64,000 nt of DNA, from assembly GCA_020746105.1 (NCBI GenBank), contig JAJGST010000077.1, forward strand, positions 58,010-122,009, written 5' to 3'. A model generated the notes under the pieces. That model worked only from the letters and a program-made list of their open reading frames with translations. It was not told where the DNA came from and searched no databases. The translations under genes were made by a program, and so were the position numbers. Shown piece after piece: positions 42,589-57,700 of this stretch. The stretch is from Trogon surrucura (lineage: Eukaryota > Chordata > Aves > Trogoniformes > Trogonidae). Positions within the stretch are counted from its first letter, which is position 1. The number at the start of each line of letters is the position of its first letter.

Positions 42589-42744
42589 ATGGCTGGCAGG
42601 AAGAGGACCCAGCGTGGCACAGCGAGTTGTTGCCCACCTCCGCGTGGGCGACAAATGGAGAGAAAGGAGAAGGCGTATGAGAGTAGGCAGAGGCCGCTGA
42701 CCAGAAACACCAATTTAGGGAACTTTGGGACTCAGAAACACTGA
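42589..42744 (+). CDS. short basic ORF running into the satellite
   Basis: 51 codons, ATG in the context CGCCACCATGG, beginning MAGRKRTQRGTA and rich in Arg/Lys (about 12 of the first 39 residues). From residue 40 it is encoded by satellite repeat and ends at a TGA in the second unit. It is not recognised. It may be the first exon of a gene whose remainder was replaced by the satellite, or chance. The strong start context and upstream motifs are the only support. Confidence 0.3.
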   Translation: MAGRKRTQRGTASCCPPPRGRQMERKEKAYESRQRPLTRNTNLGNFGTQKH

Positions 42745-45700
42745 TTTAGGGAAATTTTGGGCTCAGAAACACCGATTTAGGGATCTTTTAGGCCCACCAA
42801 CACCAAATAAAGGATCTTTGGGGCCCAGAAGCAATGATTTAGGGTACTTTTGGGCTGAAAAGCTCCAATTTAGGGATCTTTTAGGCCCAGAAAACAAAAT
42901 TAGGGAACTTTTAGGCCCTGAAATACGATACTAGGGAAATTTGGGGCTCAGAAACTGATTTAGAGAACTTTTGGCTTCAGAAACACCAATTTAGGGAACT
43001 TTGGGGCCCAAAAGCATGAATTTAGGGAACATTTAGGCTCAGAAACATCAAATTAGGGAACTTTGGGGCACAGAAACACCAATTTAGGGATCTTTAGGCC
43101 CTGAAACACCAAATTAGGGAACTTTGGGGCTCAGGAATAGTGATTTAGAGAACTTTTAGTCCCAGGAACACCTAATCAGGGAACTTTTGGGCTCAGAAGT
43201 AGCGATTTAGGGAACTTTGGCCTCTGAAACACCAATTTAGGGATCTTTTAGGCCCAGAAAAACTAAATTAGGGAACTTTTAGGCTCAGAAACACCAAATT
43301 AGGGAACTGTGGGGCTCAGGAATAGTGATTTAGAGAACTTTGGGGCTCCGAAACAGTGATTCAGTGAACTTTTGGGCTCAGAAACACCGATTTAGGGATC
43401 TTTTAGGCCCAGAAACACAAACTTAGGGAACATTGGGACTGGGAAGCAGCGAATTAGGCAACTTTGGGGCTCAGAAGCAGCGAATTAGGGAACTTTGGGA
43501 CTCAGAAACACCAATTTAGGGAACTTTGTGGCTCAGAAACACCAAATTAGGGAACTTTTGTGCTCAGAAGCACCAATTTCTGGATCTTTTAGGCCCAGAA
43601 AAACTAAATGAGGGAATTTTAGGCCCAGAAACACCAAATTAGGGAACTCTTGGGCTCATAAACACTGATTTAGTGAACGTTTGTGCTCTGAAACACCAAT
43701 TTAGGGATCTTTTAGGCCCAGAAAACAAAATTAGGGAACTTTTAGGCCCTGAAATACGATACTAGGAAAATTTGGGGCTCAGAAACTGATTTAGAGAACT
43801 TTTGGCTTCAGAAACACCAATTTAGGGAACTTTGGGGCCCAGAAACAGTGATTTAGGGAACTTTGGGTCTCAGAAAGGCCAATTTAGGGATCTTTTATGC
43901 CCAAAAAAACTAAATGAGGGAACTTTCAGGCCCAGAAACACCAAATTAGGGAACTGTGGGGCTCAGGAATAGTGATTTAGATAACTTTTAGGCCCAGGAA
44001 CACCTAATTAGGGAACTTTGGGACTCAGAAGCAGCGATTTAGGGAACTTTTGGGCTCAGAAACACCAATTTAGGGATCTTTTAGGCCCAGAAAAACTAAA
44101 TTAGGGAACTTTTAGGCTCAGAAACACCAAATTAGGGAACTTTTGGGCTCCGAAACAGTGATTTAGTGAACGTTTGGGCTCAGAAACACCGATTTAGGGA
44201 GATTTTGGGTTCAGGAACACCAATTTAGGGAACTCTTGGGCTCAGAAAGAGTGATTTAGGAAACTTTGGGTCTCAGAAAGGCCGATTTAGGGATCTTTTA
44301 TGCCCAGAAAAACTAAATGAGGGAACTTTCAGTCCCAGAAACACCAAATTAGGGAACTTTGGGGCTCAGAAAGAGAGATTTAGAGAAGGTTTGTGCTCAG
44401 AAACAAAGATTTAGGGATCTTTAAGGCCCAGAAACACCAAATTAGGGAACTTTGGGGCTCAGAAGCAGCGATTTAGGGAACTTTTAGGCCAAGAAATACT
44501 AAATGAGGGAACTTTTGGGCTCAAAAGCACCAATTTCTGGATCTTTTAGGCCCAGAAATACTAAATGAGGGAACTATTGGTCTCAGAAGGACCAGTTTAG
44601 GGATCTTTAAGGCCCAGAGAAACTAAATTAGGGTACTTTTAGGCCCAGAAACACCAACTTAGGGAACACTGGGAATCAGAAGCAGCGAATTAGGTAATTT
44701 TGGAGCTCAGAAGCAGCGAATTAGGGAACTTTGGGGCTCAGAAACACCAATTTAGGGAATTTTGGGGCTCAGAAACACCAAATTAGGGAATTTAAGTCTC
44801 AGAAACCACAATTTACGGAACTTTTGTGCTCAGGAACACCAATTTAGGGAACTTTAGGGCTCAGGAACACCAACTTAGGGAACTCTTGGGCTCAGAAAGA
44901 GTGATTTAGGAAACTTTGGGTCTCAGAAAGGCCGATTTAGGGATCTTTTATGCCCAGAAAAACTAAATGAGGGAACTTTCAGTCCCAGAAACACCAAATT
45001 AGGGAACTGTGGGGCTCAGGAATAGTGATTTAGAGAACTTTTAGGCCCAGGAACACCTAATTAGGGAACTTTGGGACTCAGAAGCAGCGATTTAGGGAAC
45101 TATTGGGCTCAGAAGCACCAGTTTAGGGATCTTTAAGGCCCAGAGAAACTAAATTAGGGTACTTTTAGGCCCAGAAACACCAACTTAGGGAACACTGGGA
45201 ATCAGAAGCAGCGAATTAGGTAATTTTGGAGCTCAGAAGCAGCGAATTAGGGAACTTTGGGGCTCAGAAACACCAATTTAGGGAATTTTGGGGCTCAGAA
45301 ACACCAAATCAGGGAACTTTAAGTCTCAGAAACCACAATTTACGGAACTTTTGTGCTCAGGAACACCAATTTAGGGAACTTTAGGGCTCAGGAACACCAA
45401 CTTAGGGAACTCTTGGGCTCAGAAAGAGTGATTTAGGGAACTTTGGGTCTCAGAAAGGCCGATTTAGGGATCTTTTATGCCCAGAAAAACTAAATGAGGG
45501 AACTTTCAGTCCCAGAAACACCAAATTAGGGAACTGTGGGGCTCAGGAATAGTGATTTAGAGAACTTTTAGGCCCAGGAACACCTAATTAGGGAACTTTG
45601 GGACTCAGAAGCAGCGATTTAGGGAACTTTTAGGCCAAGAAATACTAAATGAGGGAACTTTTGGGCTCAGAAGCACCAATTTCTGGATCTTTTAGGCCCA

Positions 45701-48700
45701 GAAATACTAAATGAGGGAACTTTTCGGCCCAGAAACACCATATTAGGGAACTTTGGGGCTCAGAAACAGAGATTTAGAGAACGTTTGGGCTCAGAAACAC
45801 CGATTTAGGGATCTTTTAGGCCCAGAAACACCAATTTAGGGAACTTTGGGACTCAGAAACACTGATTTAGGGAAATTTTGGGCTCAGAAACACCGATTTA
45901 GGGATCTTTTAGGCCCACCAACACCAAATAAAGGATCTTTGGGGCCCAGAAGCAATGATTTAGGGTACTTTTGGGCTGAAAAGCTCCAATTTAGAGATCT
46001 TTTAGGCCCAGAAAACAAAATTAGGGAACTTTTAGGCCCTGAAATACGATACTAGGGAAATTTGGGGCTCAGAAACTGATTTAGAGAACTTTTGGCTTCA
46101 GAAACACCAATTTAGGGAACTTTGGGGCCCAAAAGCATGAATTTAGGGAACGTTTAGGCTCAGAAACATCAAATTAGGGAACTTTGGGGCACAGAAACAC
46201 CAATTTAGGGATCTTTAGGCCCTGAAACACCAAATTAGGGAACTGTGGGGCTCAGGAATAGTGATTTAGAGAACTTTTAGTCCCAGGAACACCTAATCAG
46301 GGAACTTTTGGGCTCAGAAGTAGCGATTTAGGGAACTTTGGCCTCTGAAACACCAATTTAGGGATCTTTTAGGCCCAGAAACACAAACTTAGGGAACTTT
46401 TAGACTCAGAAACACCGAATTAGGGAACTGTGGGGCTCAGGAATAGTGATTTAGAGAACTTTTAGGCCCAGGAACACCTAATTAGGGAACTTTGGGGCTC
46501 CGAAACAGTGATTCAGTGAACTTTTGGGCTCAGAAACACCGATTTAGGGATCTTTTAGGCCCAGAAACACAAACTTAGGGAACATTGGGACTGGGAAGCA
46601 GCGAATTAGGCAACTTTGGGGCTCAGAAGCAGCGAATTAGGGAACTTTGGGGCTCAGAAACACCAAATTAGGGGAACTTTTGTGCTCAGAAGCACCAATT
46701 TCTGGATCTTTTAGGCCCAGAAAAACTAAATGAGGGAATTTTAGGCCCAGAAACACCAAATTAGGGAACTCTTGGGCTCATAAACGCTGATTTAGTGAAC
46801 GTTTGTGCTCTGAAACACCAATTTAGGGATCTTTTAGGCCCAGAAAACAAAATTAGGGAACTTTTAGGCCCTGAAATACGATACTAGGGAAATTTGGGGC
46901 TCAGAAACTGATTTAGAGAACTTTTGGCTTCAGAAACACCAATTTAGGGAACTTTGGGGCCCAGAAACAGTGATTTAGGGAACTTTGGGTCTCAGAAAGG
47001 CCAATTTAGGGATCTTTTATGCCCAAAAAAACTAAATGAGGGAACTTTTAGGCCCAGAAACACCAAATTAGGGAACTGTGGGGCTCAGGAATAGTGATTT
47101 AGAGAACTTTTAGGCCCAGGAACACCTAATTAGGGAACTTTGGGACTCAGAAGCAGCGATTTAGGGAACTTTTAGGCCCAGAAAAACAAAATGAGGGAAC
47201 TTTTAGGCTCAGAAACACCAAATTAGGGAACTTTGGGGCTCCGAAACAATGATTTAGTGAACGTTTGGGCTCAGAAACACCGATTTAGGGAGATTTTGGG
47301 TTCAGGAACACCAACTTAGGGAACTCTTGGGCTCAGAAAGAGTGATTTAGGAAACTTTAGGTCTCAGAAAGGCCGATTTAGGGATCTTTTATGCCCAGAA
47401 AAACTAAATGAGGGAACTTTCAGTCCCAGAAACACCAAATTAGGGAACTTTGGGGCTCAGAAAGAGAGATTTAGAGAAGGTTTGGGCTCAGAAACAAAGA
47501 TTTAGGGATCTTTAAGGCCCAGAAACACCAAATTAGGGAACTTTGGGGCTCAGGAATAGTGATTTAGAGAACTTTTAGGCCCAGGAACACCTAATTAGGG
47601 AACTTTGGGACTCAGAAGCAGCGATTTAGGGAACTTTTGGGCTCAGAAGCACCAGTTTAGGGATCTTTAAGGCCCAGAGAAACTAAATTAGGGTACTTTT
47701 AGGCCCAGAAACACCAACTTAGGGAACATTGGGACTGGGAAGCAGCGAATTAGGCAACTTTGGCGCTCAGAAGCAGCGAATTAGGGAACTTTGGGGTCAG
47801 AAACACCAATTTAGGGAACTTTAGATCTCATAAACAGAGATTTAGAGAACGTTTGGGCCCAGAAACATCGATTTAGGGATCTTTTAGGCCCAGAAAAACC
47901 AATTTAGGGAACTTTGGGTCTCAGAAATTCTGATTTAGGGAACTTTTGTGCCCGGAAACACCGATTTCGGGAACTTTAAGGCCCACCAACACCAAATAAA
48001 GGATCTTTGGGGCCCAGAAGCAATGATTTAGGGTACTTTTGGGCTCAAAAGCACCAATTTAGGGATCTTTTAGGCCCAGACAACAAAATTAGGGAATTTT
48101 TAGGCCCTGAAATACGATACTAGGGAAATTTGGGGCTCAGAAACTGGTTTAGAGAACTTTTGGATTCAGAAACACCAATTTAGGGAACTTTGGGGCCCAG
48201 AAACAGTGATTTAGGGAACTTTGGGTCTCAGAAAGGCCAATTTAGGGATCTTATATGCCCAGAAAAACTAAATGAGGGAACTTTTAGGCTCAGAAACACA
48301 ATATTAGGGAACTTTGGGGCTTAGAAACAGAGATTTAGAGAACGTTTGGGCTCAGAAACACCGATTTAGGGATCTTTTAGGACCAGAAACACCAATTTAG
48401 GGAACTTTGGGGCTCAAAAGCATGAATTTAGGGAACATTTAGGCTCAGAAACATCAAATTAGGGAACTTTGGGGCACAGAAACACCAATTTAGGGATCTT
48501 TAGGCCCTGAAACACCAAATTAGGGAACTTTGGGGCTCAGGAATAGTGATTTAGAGAACTTTTAGTTCCAGGAACACCTAATCAGGGAACTTTTGGGCTC
48601 AGAAGTAGCGATTTAGGGAACTTTGGCCTCTGAAACACCAATTTAGGGATCTTTTAGGCCCAGAAAAACTAAATGAGCGAACTTTTAGGCTCAGAGACAC

Positions 48701-51700
48701 CGAATTAGGGAACTGTGGGGCTCAGGAATAGTGATTTAGAGAACCTTTGGCCTCAGAAACACCAATTTAGGGATCTTTTAGGCCCAGAAAAACTAAATGA
48801 GGGAACTTTTCGGCTCAGAAACACCAAATTAGGGAACTTTGGGGCTCCGAAACAGTGATTTAGTGAACGTTTGGGCTCAGAAACACCGATTTAGGGAGAT
48901 TTTGGGTTCAGGAACACCAACTTAGGGAACTCTTGGGCTCAGAAAGAGTGATTTAGGAAACTTTGGGTCTCAGAAACACCGATTTAGGGAACTTTTATGC
49001 CCAGAAAAACTAAATGAGGGAACTTTCAGTCCCAGAAACACCAAATTAGGGAATTTTGGGGCTCAGAAAGAGAGTTTTAGAGAAGGTTTGGGCTCAGAAA
49101 CAAAGATTTAGGGATCTTTAAGGCCCAGAAACACCAAATTAGGGAACTTTGGGGCTCAGGAATAGCGATTTAGAGAACTTTTAGGCCCAGGAACACCAAA
49201 TTAGGGAACTTTGGGGCTCCGAAACAGTGATTTAGTGAACGTTTGGTCTCAGAAACACCGATTTAGGGAGATTTTGGGTTCAGGAACACCAACTTAGGGA
49301 ACTCTTGGGCTCAGAAAGAGTGATTTAGGAAACTTTAGGTCTCAGAAAGGCCGATTTAGGGATCTTTTATGCCCAGAAAAACTAAATGAGGGAACTTTCA
49401 GTCCCAGAAACACCAAATTAGGGAACTTTGGGGCTCAGAAAGAGAGATTTAGAGAAGGTTTGGGCTCAGAAACAAAGATTTAGGGATTTTTAAGGCCCAG
49501 GAACACCGAATTAGGGAACTTTGGGACTCAGAAGCAGCGATTTAGGGAACTATTGGGCTCAGAAGCACCAGTTTAGGGATCTTTAAGGCCCAGAGAAACT
49601 AAATTAGGGTACTTTTAGGCCCAGAAACACCAACTTAGGGAACACTGGGAATCAGAAGCAGCGAATTAGGTAATTTTGGAGCTCAGAAGCAGCGAATTAG
49701 GGAACTTTGGGGCTCAGAAACACCAATTTAGGGAATTTTGGGGCTCAGAAACACCAAATCAGGGAACTTTAAGTCCAAGAAACCACAATTTACGGAACTT
49801 TTGTGCTCAGGAACACCAATTTAGGGAACTTTAGGGCTCAGGAACACCAACTTAGGGAACTCTTGGGCTCAGAAAGAGTGATTTAGGGAACTTTGGGTCT
49901 CAGAAAGGCCGATTTAGGGATCTTTTATGCCCAGAAAAACTAAATGAGGGAACTTTCAGTCCCAGAAACACCAAATTAGGGAACTGTGGGGCTCAGGAAT
50001 AGTGATTTAGAGAACTTTTAGGCCCAGGAACACCTAATTAGGGAACTTTGGGGCTCAGAAGCAGCGATTTAGGGAACTTTTGGCCTCAGAAACACCAATT
50101 TCTGGATCTTTTAGGCCCAGAAAAACTAAATTAGGGAACTTTTAGGCTCAGAAACACCAAATTAGGGAACTTTTGGGCTCCGAAACAGTGATTTAGTGAA
50201 CGTTTGGGCTCAGAAACACCGATTTAGGGAGATTTTGGGTTCAGGAACACCAACTTAGGGAACTCTTGGGCTCAGAAAGAGTGATTTAGGAAACTTTAGG
50301 TCTCAGAAAGGCCGATTTAGGGATCTTTTATGCCCAGAAAAACTAAATGAGGGAACTTTCAGTCCCAGAAACACCAAATTAGGGAACTTTGGGGCTCAGA
50401 AAGAGAGATTTAGAGAAGGTTTGGGCTCAGAAACAAAGATTTAGGGATCTTTAAGGCCCAGAAACACCCAATTAGGGAACTTTGGGGCTCAGGAATAGTG
50501 ATTTAGAGAACTTTTAGGCCCAGGAACACCTAATTAGGGAACTTTGGGACTCAGAAGCAGCGATTTAGGGAACTATTGGGCTCAGAAGCACCTGTTTAGG
50601 GATCTTTAAGGCCCAGAGAAACTAAATTAGGGTACTTTTAGGCCCAGAAACACCAATTCAGGGAACACTGGGAATCAGAAGCAGCGAATTAGTTAATTTT
50701 GGAGCTCAGAAGCAGCGAATTAGGGAACTTTTGTGCTCAGGAACACCAATTTAGGGAACTTTAGGGCTCAGGAACACCAACTTAGGCAACTCTTGGGCTC
50801 AGAAAGAGTGATTTAGGGAACTTTGGGTCTCAGAAAGGCCGATTTAGGGATCTTTTATGCCCAGAAAAACTAAATGAGGGAACTTTCAGTCCCAGAAACA
50901 CCAAATTAGGGAACTGTGGGGCTCAGGAATAGTGATTTAGAGAACTTTTAGGCCCATGAACACCTAATTAGTGAACTGTGGAGCTCAGAAGCAGCGATTT
51001 AGGGAACTTTTAGGACAAGAAATACTAAATGAGGGAACTTTGGGACTCAGAAGTACCAATTTCTGGATCTTTTAGGCCCAGAAATACTAAATGAGGGAAC
51101 TTTTAGGCCCAGAAACACCATATTAGGGAACTTTGGGGCTCAGAAACAGAGATTTAGAGAACGTTTGGGCTCAGAAACACCGATTTAGGGATCTTTTAGG
51201 CCCACAAACACCAAATAAAGGATCTTTGGGGCCCAGAAGCAATGATTTAGGGTACTTTTGGGCTGAAAAGCTCCAATTTAGGGATCTTTTAGGCCCAGAA
51301 AACAAAATTAGGGAACTTTTAGGCCCTGAAATACGATACTAGGGAAATTTGGGGATCAGAAACTGATTTAGAGAACTTTTGGCTTCAGAAACACCAAATT
51401 AGGGAACTGTGGGGCCCAAAAGCATGAATGTAGGGAACATTTAGGCTCAGAAACATCAAATTAGGGAACTTTGGGGCACAGAAACACCAATTTAGGGATC
51501 TTTAGGCCCAGAAACACAAACTTAGGGAACATTGGGACTGGGAAGCAGCGAATTAGGCAACTTTGGGGCTCAGAAACAGCGAATTAGGGAACTTTGGGGC
51601 TCAGAAACACCAATTTAGGGAACTTTAGGTCTCATAAACAGAGATTTAGAGAACGTTTGGGCCCAGAAACATCGATTTAGGGATCTTTTAGGCCCAGAAA

Positions 51701-54700
51701 CACCAATTTAGGGAACTTTGGGTCTCAGAAACTCTGATTTAGGGAACGTTTGGGCCCGGAAACACCGATTTCGGGAACTTTAAGGCCCACCAACACCAAA
51801 TAAAGGATCTTTGGGGCCCAGAAGCAATGATTTAGGGTACTTTTGGTCTGAAAAGCTCCAATTTAGGGATCTTTTAGGCCCAGACAACAAAATTAGGGAA
51901 CTTTTAGGCCCTGAAATACGATACTAGGGAAATTTGGGGCTCAGAAACTGATTTAGAGAACTTTTGGCTTCAGAAACACCAATTTAGGGAACTTTGGGGC
52001 CCAAAAGCATGAATTTAGGGAACATTTAGGCTCAGAAACACCAAATTAGGGAACTTTGGGGCTCAGGAATAGTGATTTAGAGAACTTTTAGGCCCAGGAA
52101 CACCTAATTAGGGAACTTTGGGGCTCCGAAACAGTGATTCAGTGAACTTTTGGGCTCAGAAACACCGATTTAGGGATCTTTTAGGCCCAGAAACACAAAC
52201 TTAGGGAACATTGGGACTGGGAAGCAGCGAATTAGGCAACTTTGGGGCTCAGAAGCAGCGAATTAGGGAACTTTGGGGCTCAGAAACACCAATTTAGGGA
52301 TCTTTTAGGCCCAGAAAAACTAAATTAGGGAACTTTTAGGCTCAGAAACACCAAATTAGGGAACTTTTGGGCTCCGAAACAGTGATTTAGTGAACGTTTG
52401 GGCTCAGAAACACCGATTTAGGGAGATTTTGGGTTCAGGAACACCAACTTAGGGAACTCTTGGGCTCAGAAAGAGTGATTTAGGAAACTTTAGGTCTCAG
52501 AAAGGCCGATTTAGGGATCTTTTATGCCCAGAAAAACTAAATGAGGGAACTTTCAGTCCCAGAAACACCAATTTAGGGAACTTTGGGGCTCAGAAGGAGA
52601 GATTTAGAGAACGTTTGTGCTCAGAAACAAAGATTTAGGGATCTTTAAGGCCCAGAAACACCAAATTAGGGAACTTTGGGGCTCAGGAATAGTGATTTAA
52701 AGAACTTTTAGGCCCAGGAACACCTAATTAGGGAACTTTGGGACTCAGAAGCAGCGATTTAGGGAACTATTGGGCTCAGAAGCACCAGTTTAGGGATCTT
52801 AAGGCCCAGAGAAACTAAATTAGGGTACTTTTAGGCCCAGAAACACCAACTTAGGGAACACTGGGAATCAGAAGCAGTGAATTAGGTAATTTTGGAGCTC
52901 AGAAGCAGCGAATTAGGGAACTTTGGGGCTCAGAAACACCAATTTAGGGAACTTTAGGTCTCATAAAAAGAGATTTAGAGAACGTTTGGGCCCAGAAACA
53001 TCGATTTAGGGATCTTTTAGGCCCAGAAACACCAATTTAGGGAACTTGGGGCTAAGAAACACCAAATCAGGGAACTTTAAGTCTCAGAAACCACAATTTA
53101 CGGAACTTTTGTGCTCAGGAACACCAATTTAGGGAACTTTAGGGCTCAGGAACACCAACTTAGGGAACACTTGGGCTCAGAAAGAGTGATTTAGGGAACT
53201 TTGGGTCTCAGAAAGGCCGATTTAGGGATCTTTTATGCCCAGAAAAACTAAATGAGGGAACTTTAAGGCCCAGAAACACCAAATTAGGGAACTGTGGGGC
53301 TCAGGAATAGTGATTTAGAGAACTTTTAGGCCCAGGAACACCTAATTAGGAAAATTTGGGACTCAGAAGCAGCGATTTAGGGAACTTTTAGACCAAGAAA
53401 TACTAAATGAGGGAACTTTTGGGCTCAGAAGCACCAATTTCTGGAACTTTTAGGCCCAGAAATACTAAATGAGGGAACTTTTCGGCCCCGAAACACCATA
53501 TTAGGGAACTTTGGGGCTCAGAAACAGAGATTTAGAGAACGTTTGGGCTCAGAAACACCGATTTAGGGATCTTTTAGGCCCACCAACACCAAATAAAGGA
53601 TCTTTGGGGCCCAGAAGCAATGATTTAGGGTACTTTGGGGCTGAAAAGCTCCAATTTAGGGATCTTTTAGGCCCAGAAAACAAAATTAGGGAACTTTTAG
53701 GCCCTGAAATACGATACTAGGGAAATTTGGGGCTCAGAAACTGATTTAGAGAACTTTTGGCTTCAGAAACACCAATTTAGGGAACTGTGGGGCCCAAAAG
53801 CATGAATTTAGGGAACATTTAGGCTCAGAAACATCAAATTAGGGAACTTTGGGGCACAGAAACACCAATTTAGGGATCTTTAGGTCCTGAAACACCAAAT
53901 TAGGGAACTTTGTGGCTCAGGAATAGTGATTTAGAGAACTTTTAGTCCCAGGAACACCTACTCAGGGAACTTTTGGGCTCAGAAGTAGCGATTTAGGGAA
54001 CTTTGGCCTCAGAAACACGAATTTAGGGATCTTTTAGGCCCAGAAAAACTAAATTAGGGAACTTTGGGGCTCTAGAATAGTGATTTAGAGAACTTTTAGT
54101 TCCAGGAACAACTAATTTAGGGAACTTTTGGGCTCAGAGGTAGCGATTTAGGGAACTTTGGCCTCTGAAACACCAATTTAGGGATCTTTTAGGCCCAGAA
54201 AAACTAAATGAGGGAACTTTTAGGCTCAGAAACACCGAATTAAGGAACTGTGGGGCTCAGGAATAGTGATTTAGAGAACTTTTAGGCCCAGGAACACCTA
54301 ATTAGGGAACTTTGGGGCTACGAAACAGTGATTCAGTGAACTTTTGGGCTCAGAAACACCAATTTAGGGAACTTTAGGGCTCAGGAACACCAACTTAGGG
54401 CACTCTTGGGCTCAGAAAGAGTGATTTAGGGAACTTTGGGTCTCAGAAAGGCCGATTTAGGGATCTTTTATGCCCAGAAAAACTAAATGAGGGAACTTTC
54501 AGTCTCAGAAACACCAAATTAGGGAACTGTGGGGCTCAGGAATAGTGATGTAGAGAACTTTTAGGCCCAGGAACACCTAATTAGGGAACTTTGGGACTCA
54601 GAAGCAGCGATTTAGGGAACTTTTGGCCTCAGAAACACCAATTTAGGGACCTTTTAGGCCCAGAAAAACTAAATTAGGGAACTTTTAGGCAGAGAAACAC

Positions 54701-57700
54701 TAAATTAGGGAACTTTGGGACTCCGAAACAGTGATTTAGTGAACGTTTGGGCTCAGAAACACCGATTTAGGGAGATTTTGGGTTCAGGAACACCAACTTA
54801 GGGAACTCTTGGGCTCAGAAAGAGTGATTTAGGAAACTTTAGGTCTCAGAAAGGCCGATTTAGGGATCTTTTATGCCCAGAAAAACTAAATGAGGGAACT
54901 TTCAGTCCCAGAAACACCAATTTAGGGAACTTTGGGGCTCAGAAAGAGAGATTTAGAGAAGGTTTGTGCTCAGAAACAAAGATTTAGGGATCTTTAAGGC
55001 CCAGAAACACCAAATTAGGGAACTTTGGGGCTCAGGAATAGTGATTTAGAGAACTTTTAGGCCCAGGAACACCTAATTAGGGAACTTTGGGACTCAGAAG
55101 CAGCGATTTAGGGAACTATTGGGCTCAGAAGCACCAGTTTAGGGATCTTAAGGCCCAGAGAAACTAAATTAGGGTACTTTCAGGCCCAGAAACACCAACT
55201 TAGGGAACACTGGGAATCAGAAGCAGCGAATTAGGTAATTTTGGAGCTCAGAAGCAGCGAATTAGGGAACTTTGGGGCTCAGAAACACCAATTTAGGGAA
55301 CTTTAGGTCTCATAAAAAGAGATTTAGAGAACGTTTGGGCCCAGAAACATCGATTTAGGGATCTTTTAGGCCCAGAAACACCAATTTAGGGAACTTGGGG
55401 CTAAGAAACACCAAATCAGGGAACTTTAAGTCTCAGAAACCACAATTTACGGAACTTTTGTGCTCAGGAACACCAATTTAGGGAACTTTAGGGCTCAGGA
55501 ACACCAACTTAGGGAACTCTTGGGCTCAGAAAGAGTGATTTAGGGAACTTTGGGTCTCAGAAAGGCCGATTTAGGGATCTTTTATGCCCAGAAAAACTAA
55601 ATGAGGGAACTTTAAGGCCCAGAAACACCCAATTAGGGAACTTTGGGGCTCAGGAATAGTGATTTAGAGAACTTTTAGGCCCAGGAACACCTAATTAGGA
55701 AACTTTGGGACTCAGAAGCAGCGATTTAGGGAACTTTTAGGCCAAGAAATACTAAATGAGGGAACTTTTGGGCTCAGAAGCACCAATTTCTGGAACTTTT
55801 AGACCCAGAAATACTAAATGAGGGAACTTTTCGGCCCCGAAACACCATATTAGGGAACTTTGGGGCTCAGAAACAGAGATTTAGAGAACGTTTGGGCTCA
55901 GAAACACCGATTTAGGGATCTTTTAGGCCCAGAAACACCAAATAAAGGATCTTTGGGGCCCAGAAGCAATGATTTAGGGTACTTTTGGGCTGAAAAGCTC
56001 CAATTTAGGGATCTTTTAGGCCCAGAAAACAAAATTAGGGAACTTTTAGGCCCTGAAATACGATACTAGGGAAATTTGGGGCTCAGAAACTGATTTAGAG
56101 AACTTTTGGCTTCAGAAACACCAATTTAGGGAACTGTGGGGCCCAAAAGCATGAATTTAGGGAACATTTAGGCTCAGAAACATCAAATTAGGGAACTTTG
56201 GGGCACAGAAACACCAATTTAGGGATCTTTAGGTCCTGAAACACCAAATTAGGGAACTTTGGGGCTCAGGAATAGTGATTTAGAGAACTTTTAGTCCCAG
56301 GAACACCTACTCAGGGAACTTTTGGGCTCAGAAGTAGCGATTTAGGGAACTTTGGCCTCAGAAACACGAATTTAGGGATCTTTTAGGCCCAGAAAAACTA
56401 AATTAGGGAACTTTGGGGCTCAGGAATAGTGATTTAGAGAACTTTTAGTTCCAGGAACACCTAATTTAGGGAACTTTTGGGCTCAGAGGTAGCGATTTAG
56501 GGAACTTTGGCCTCTGAAACACCAATTTAGGGATCTTTTAGACCCAGAAAAACTAAATGAGGGAACTTTTAGGCTCAGAAACACCGAATTAGGGAACTGT
56601 GGGGCTCAGGAATAGTGATTTAGAGAACTTTTAGGCCCAGGAACACCTAATTAGGGAACTTTGGGGCTCCGAAACAGTGATTCAGTGAACTTTTGGGCTC
56701 AGAAACACCAATTTAGGGAACTTTAGGGCTCAGGAACACCAACTTAGGGAACTCTTGGGCTCAGAAAGAGTGATTTAGGGAACTTTGGGTCTCAGAAAGG
56801 CCGATTTAGGTATCTTTTATGCCCAGAAAAACTAAATGAGGGAACTTTCAGTCTCAGAAACACCAAATTAGGGAACTGTGGGGCTCAGGAATAGTGATGT
56901 AGAGAACTTTTAGGCCCAGGAACACCTAATTAGGGAACTTTGGGACTCAGAAGCAGCGATTTAGGGAACTTTTGGCCTCAGAAACACCAATTTAGGGACC
57001 TTTTAGGCCCAGAAAAACTAAATTAGGGAACTTTTAGGCAGAGAAACACCAAATTAGGGAACTTTGGGACTCCGAAACAGTGATTTAGTGAATGTTTGGG
57101 CTCAGAAACACCGATTTACGGAGATTTTGCGTTCAGGAACACCAACTTAGGGAACTCTTGCGCTCAGAAAGAGTGATTTAGGAAACTTTAGGTCTCAGAA
57201 AGGCCGATTTAGGGATCTTTTATGCCCAGAAAAACTAAATGAGGGAACTTTCAGTCCCAGAAACACCAAATTAGGGAACTTTGGGGCTCAGAAAGAGAGA
57301 TTTAGAGAAGGTTTGGGCTCAGAAACAAAGATTTAGGGATCTTTAAGGCCCAGAAACACCCAATTAGGGAACTTTGGGGCTCAGGAATAGTGATTTAGAG
57401 AACTTTTAGGCCCAGAAACACCAAATTAGGGAACTTTGGGGCTCCGAAACAGTGATTTAGTGAACGTTTGGGCTCAGAAACACCGATTTAGGGAGATTTT
57501 GGGTTCAAGAACAACAACTTACGGAACTCTTACGTTCAAAAAGAGTGATTTAGGAAACTTTGGGTCTCAGAAAGGCCGATTTAGGGATCTTTTACGCCCA
57601 GAAAAACTAAATGAGGGAACTTTCAGTCCCAGAAACACCAAATTAGGGAACTTTGGGGCTCAGAAAGAGAGATTTAGAGAAGGTTTGGGCTCAGAAACAA

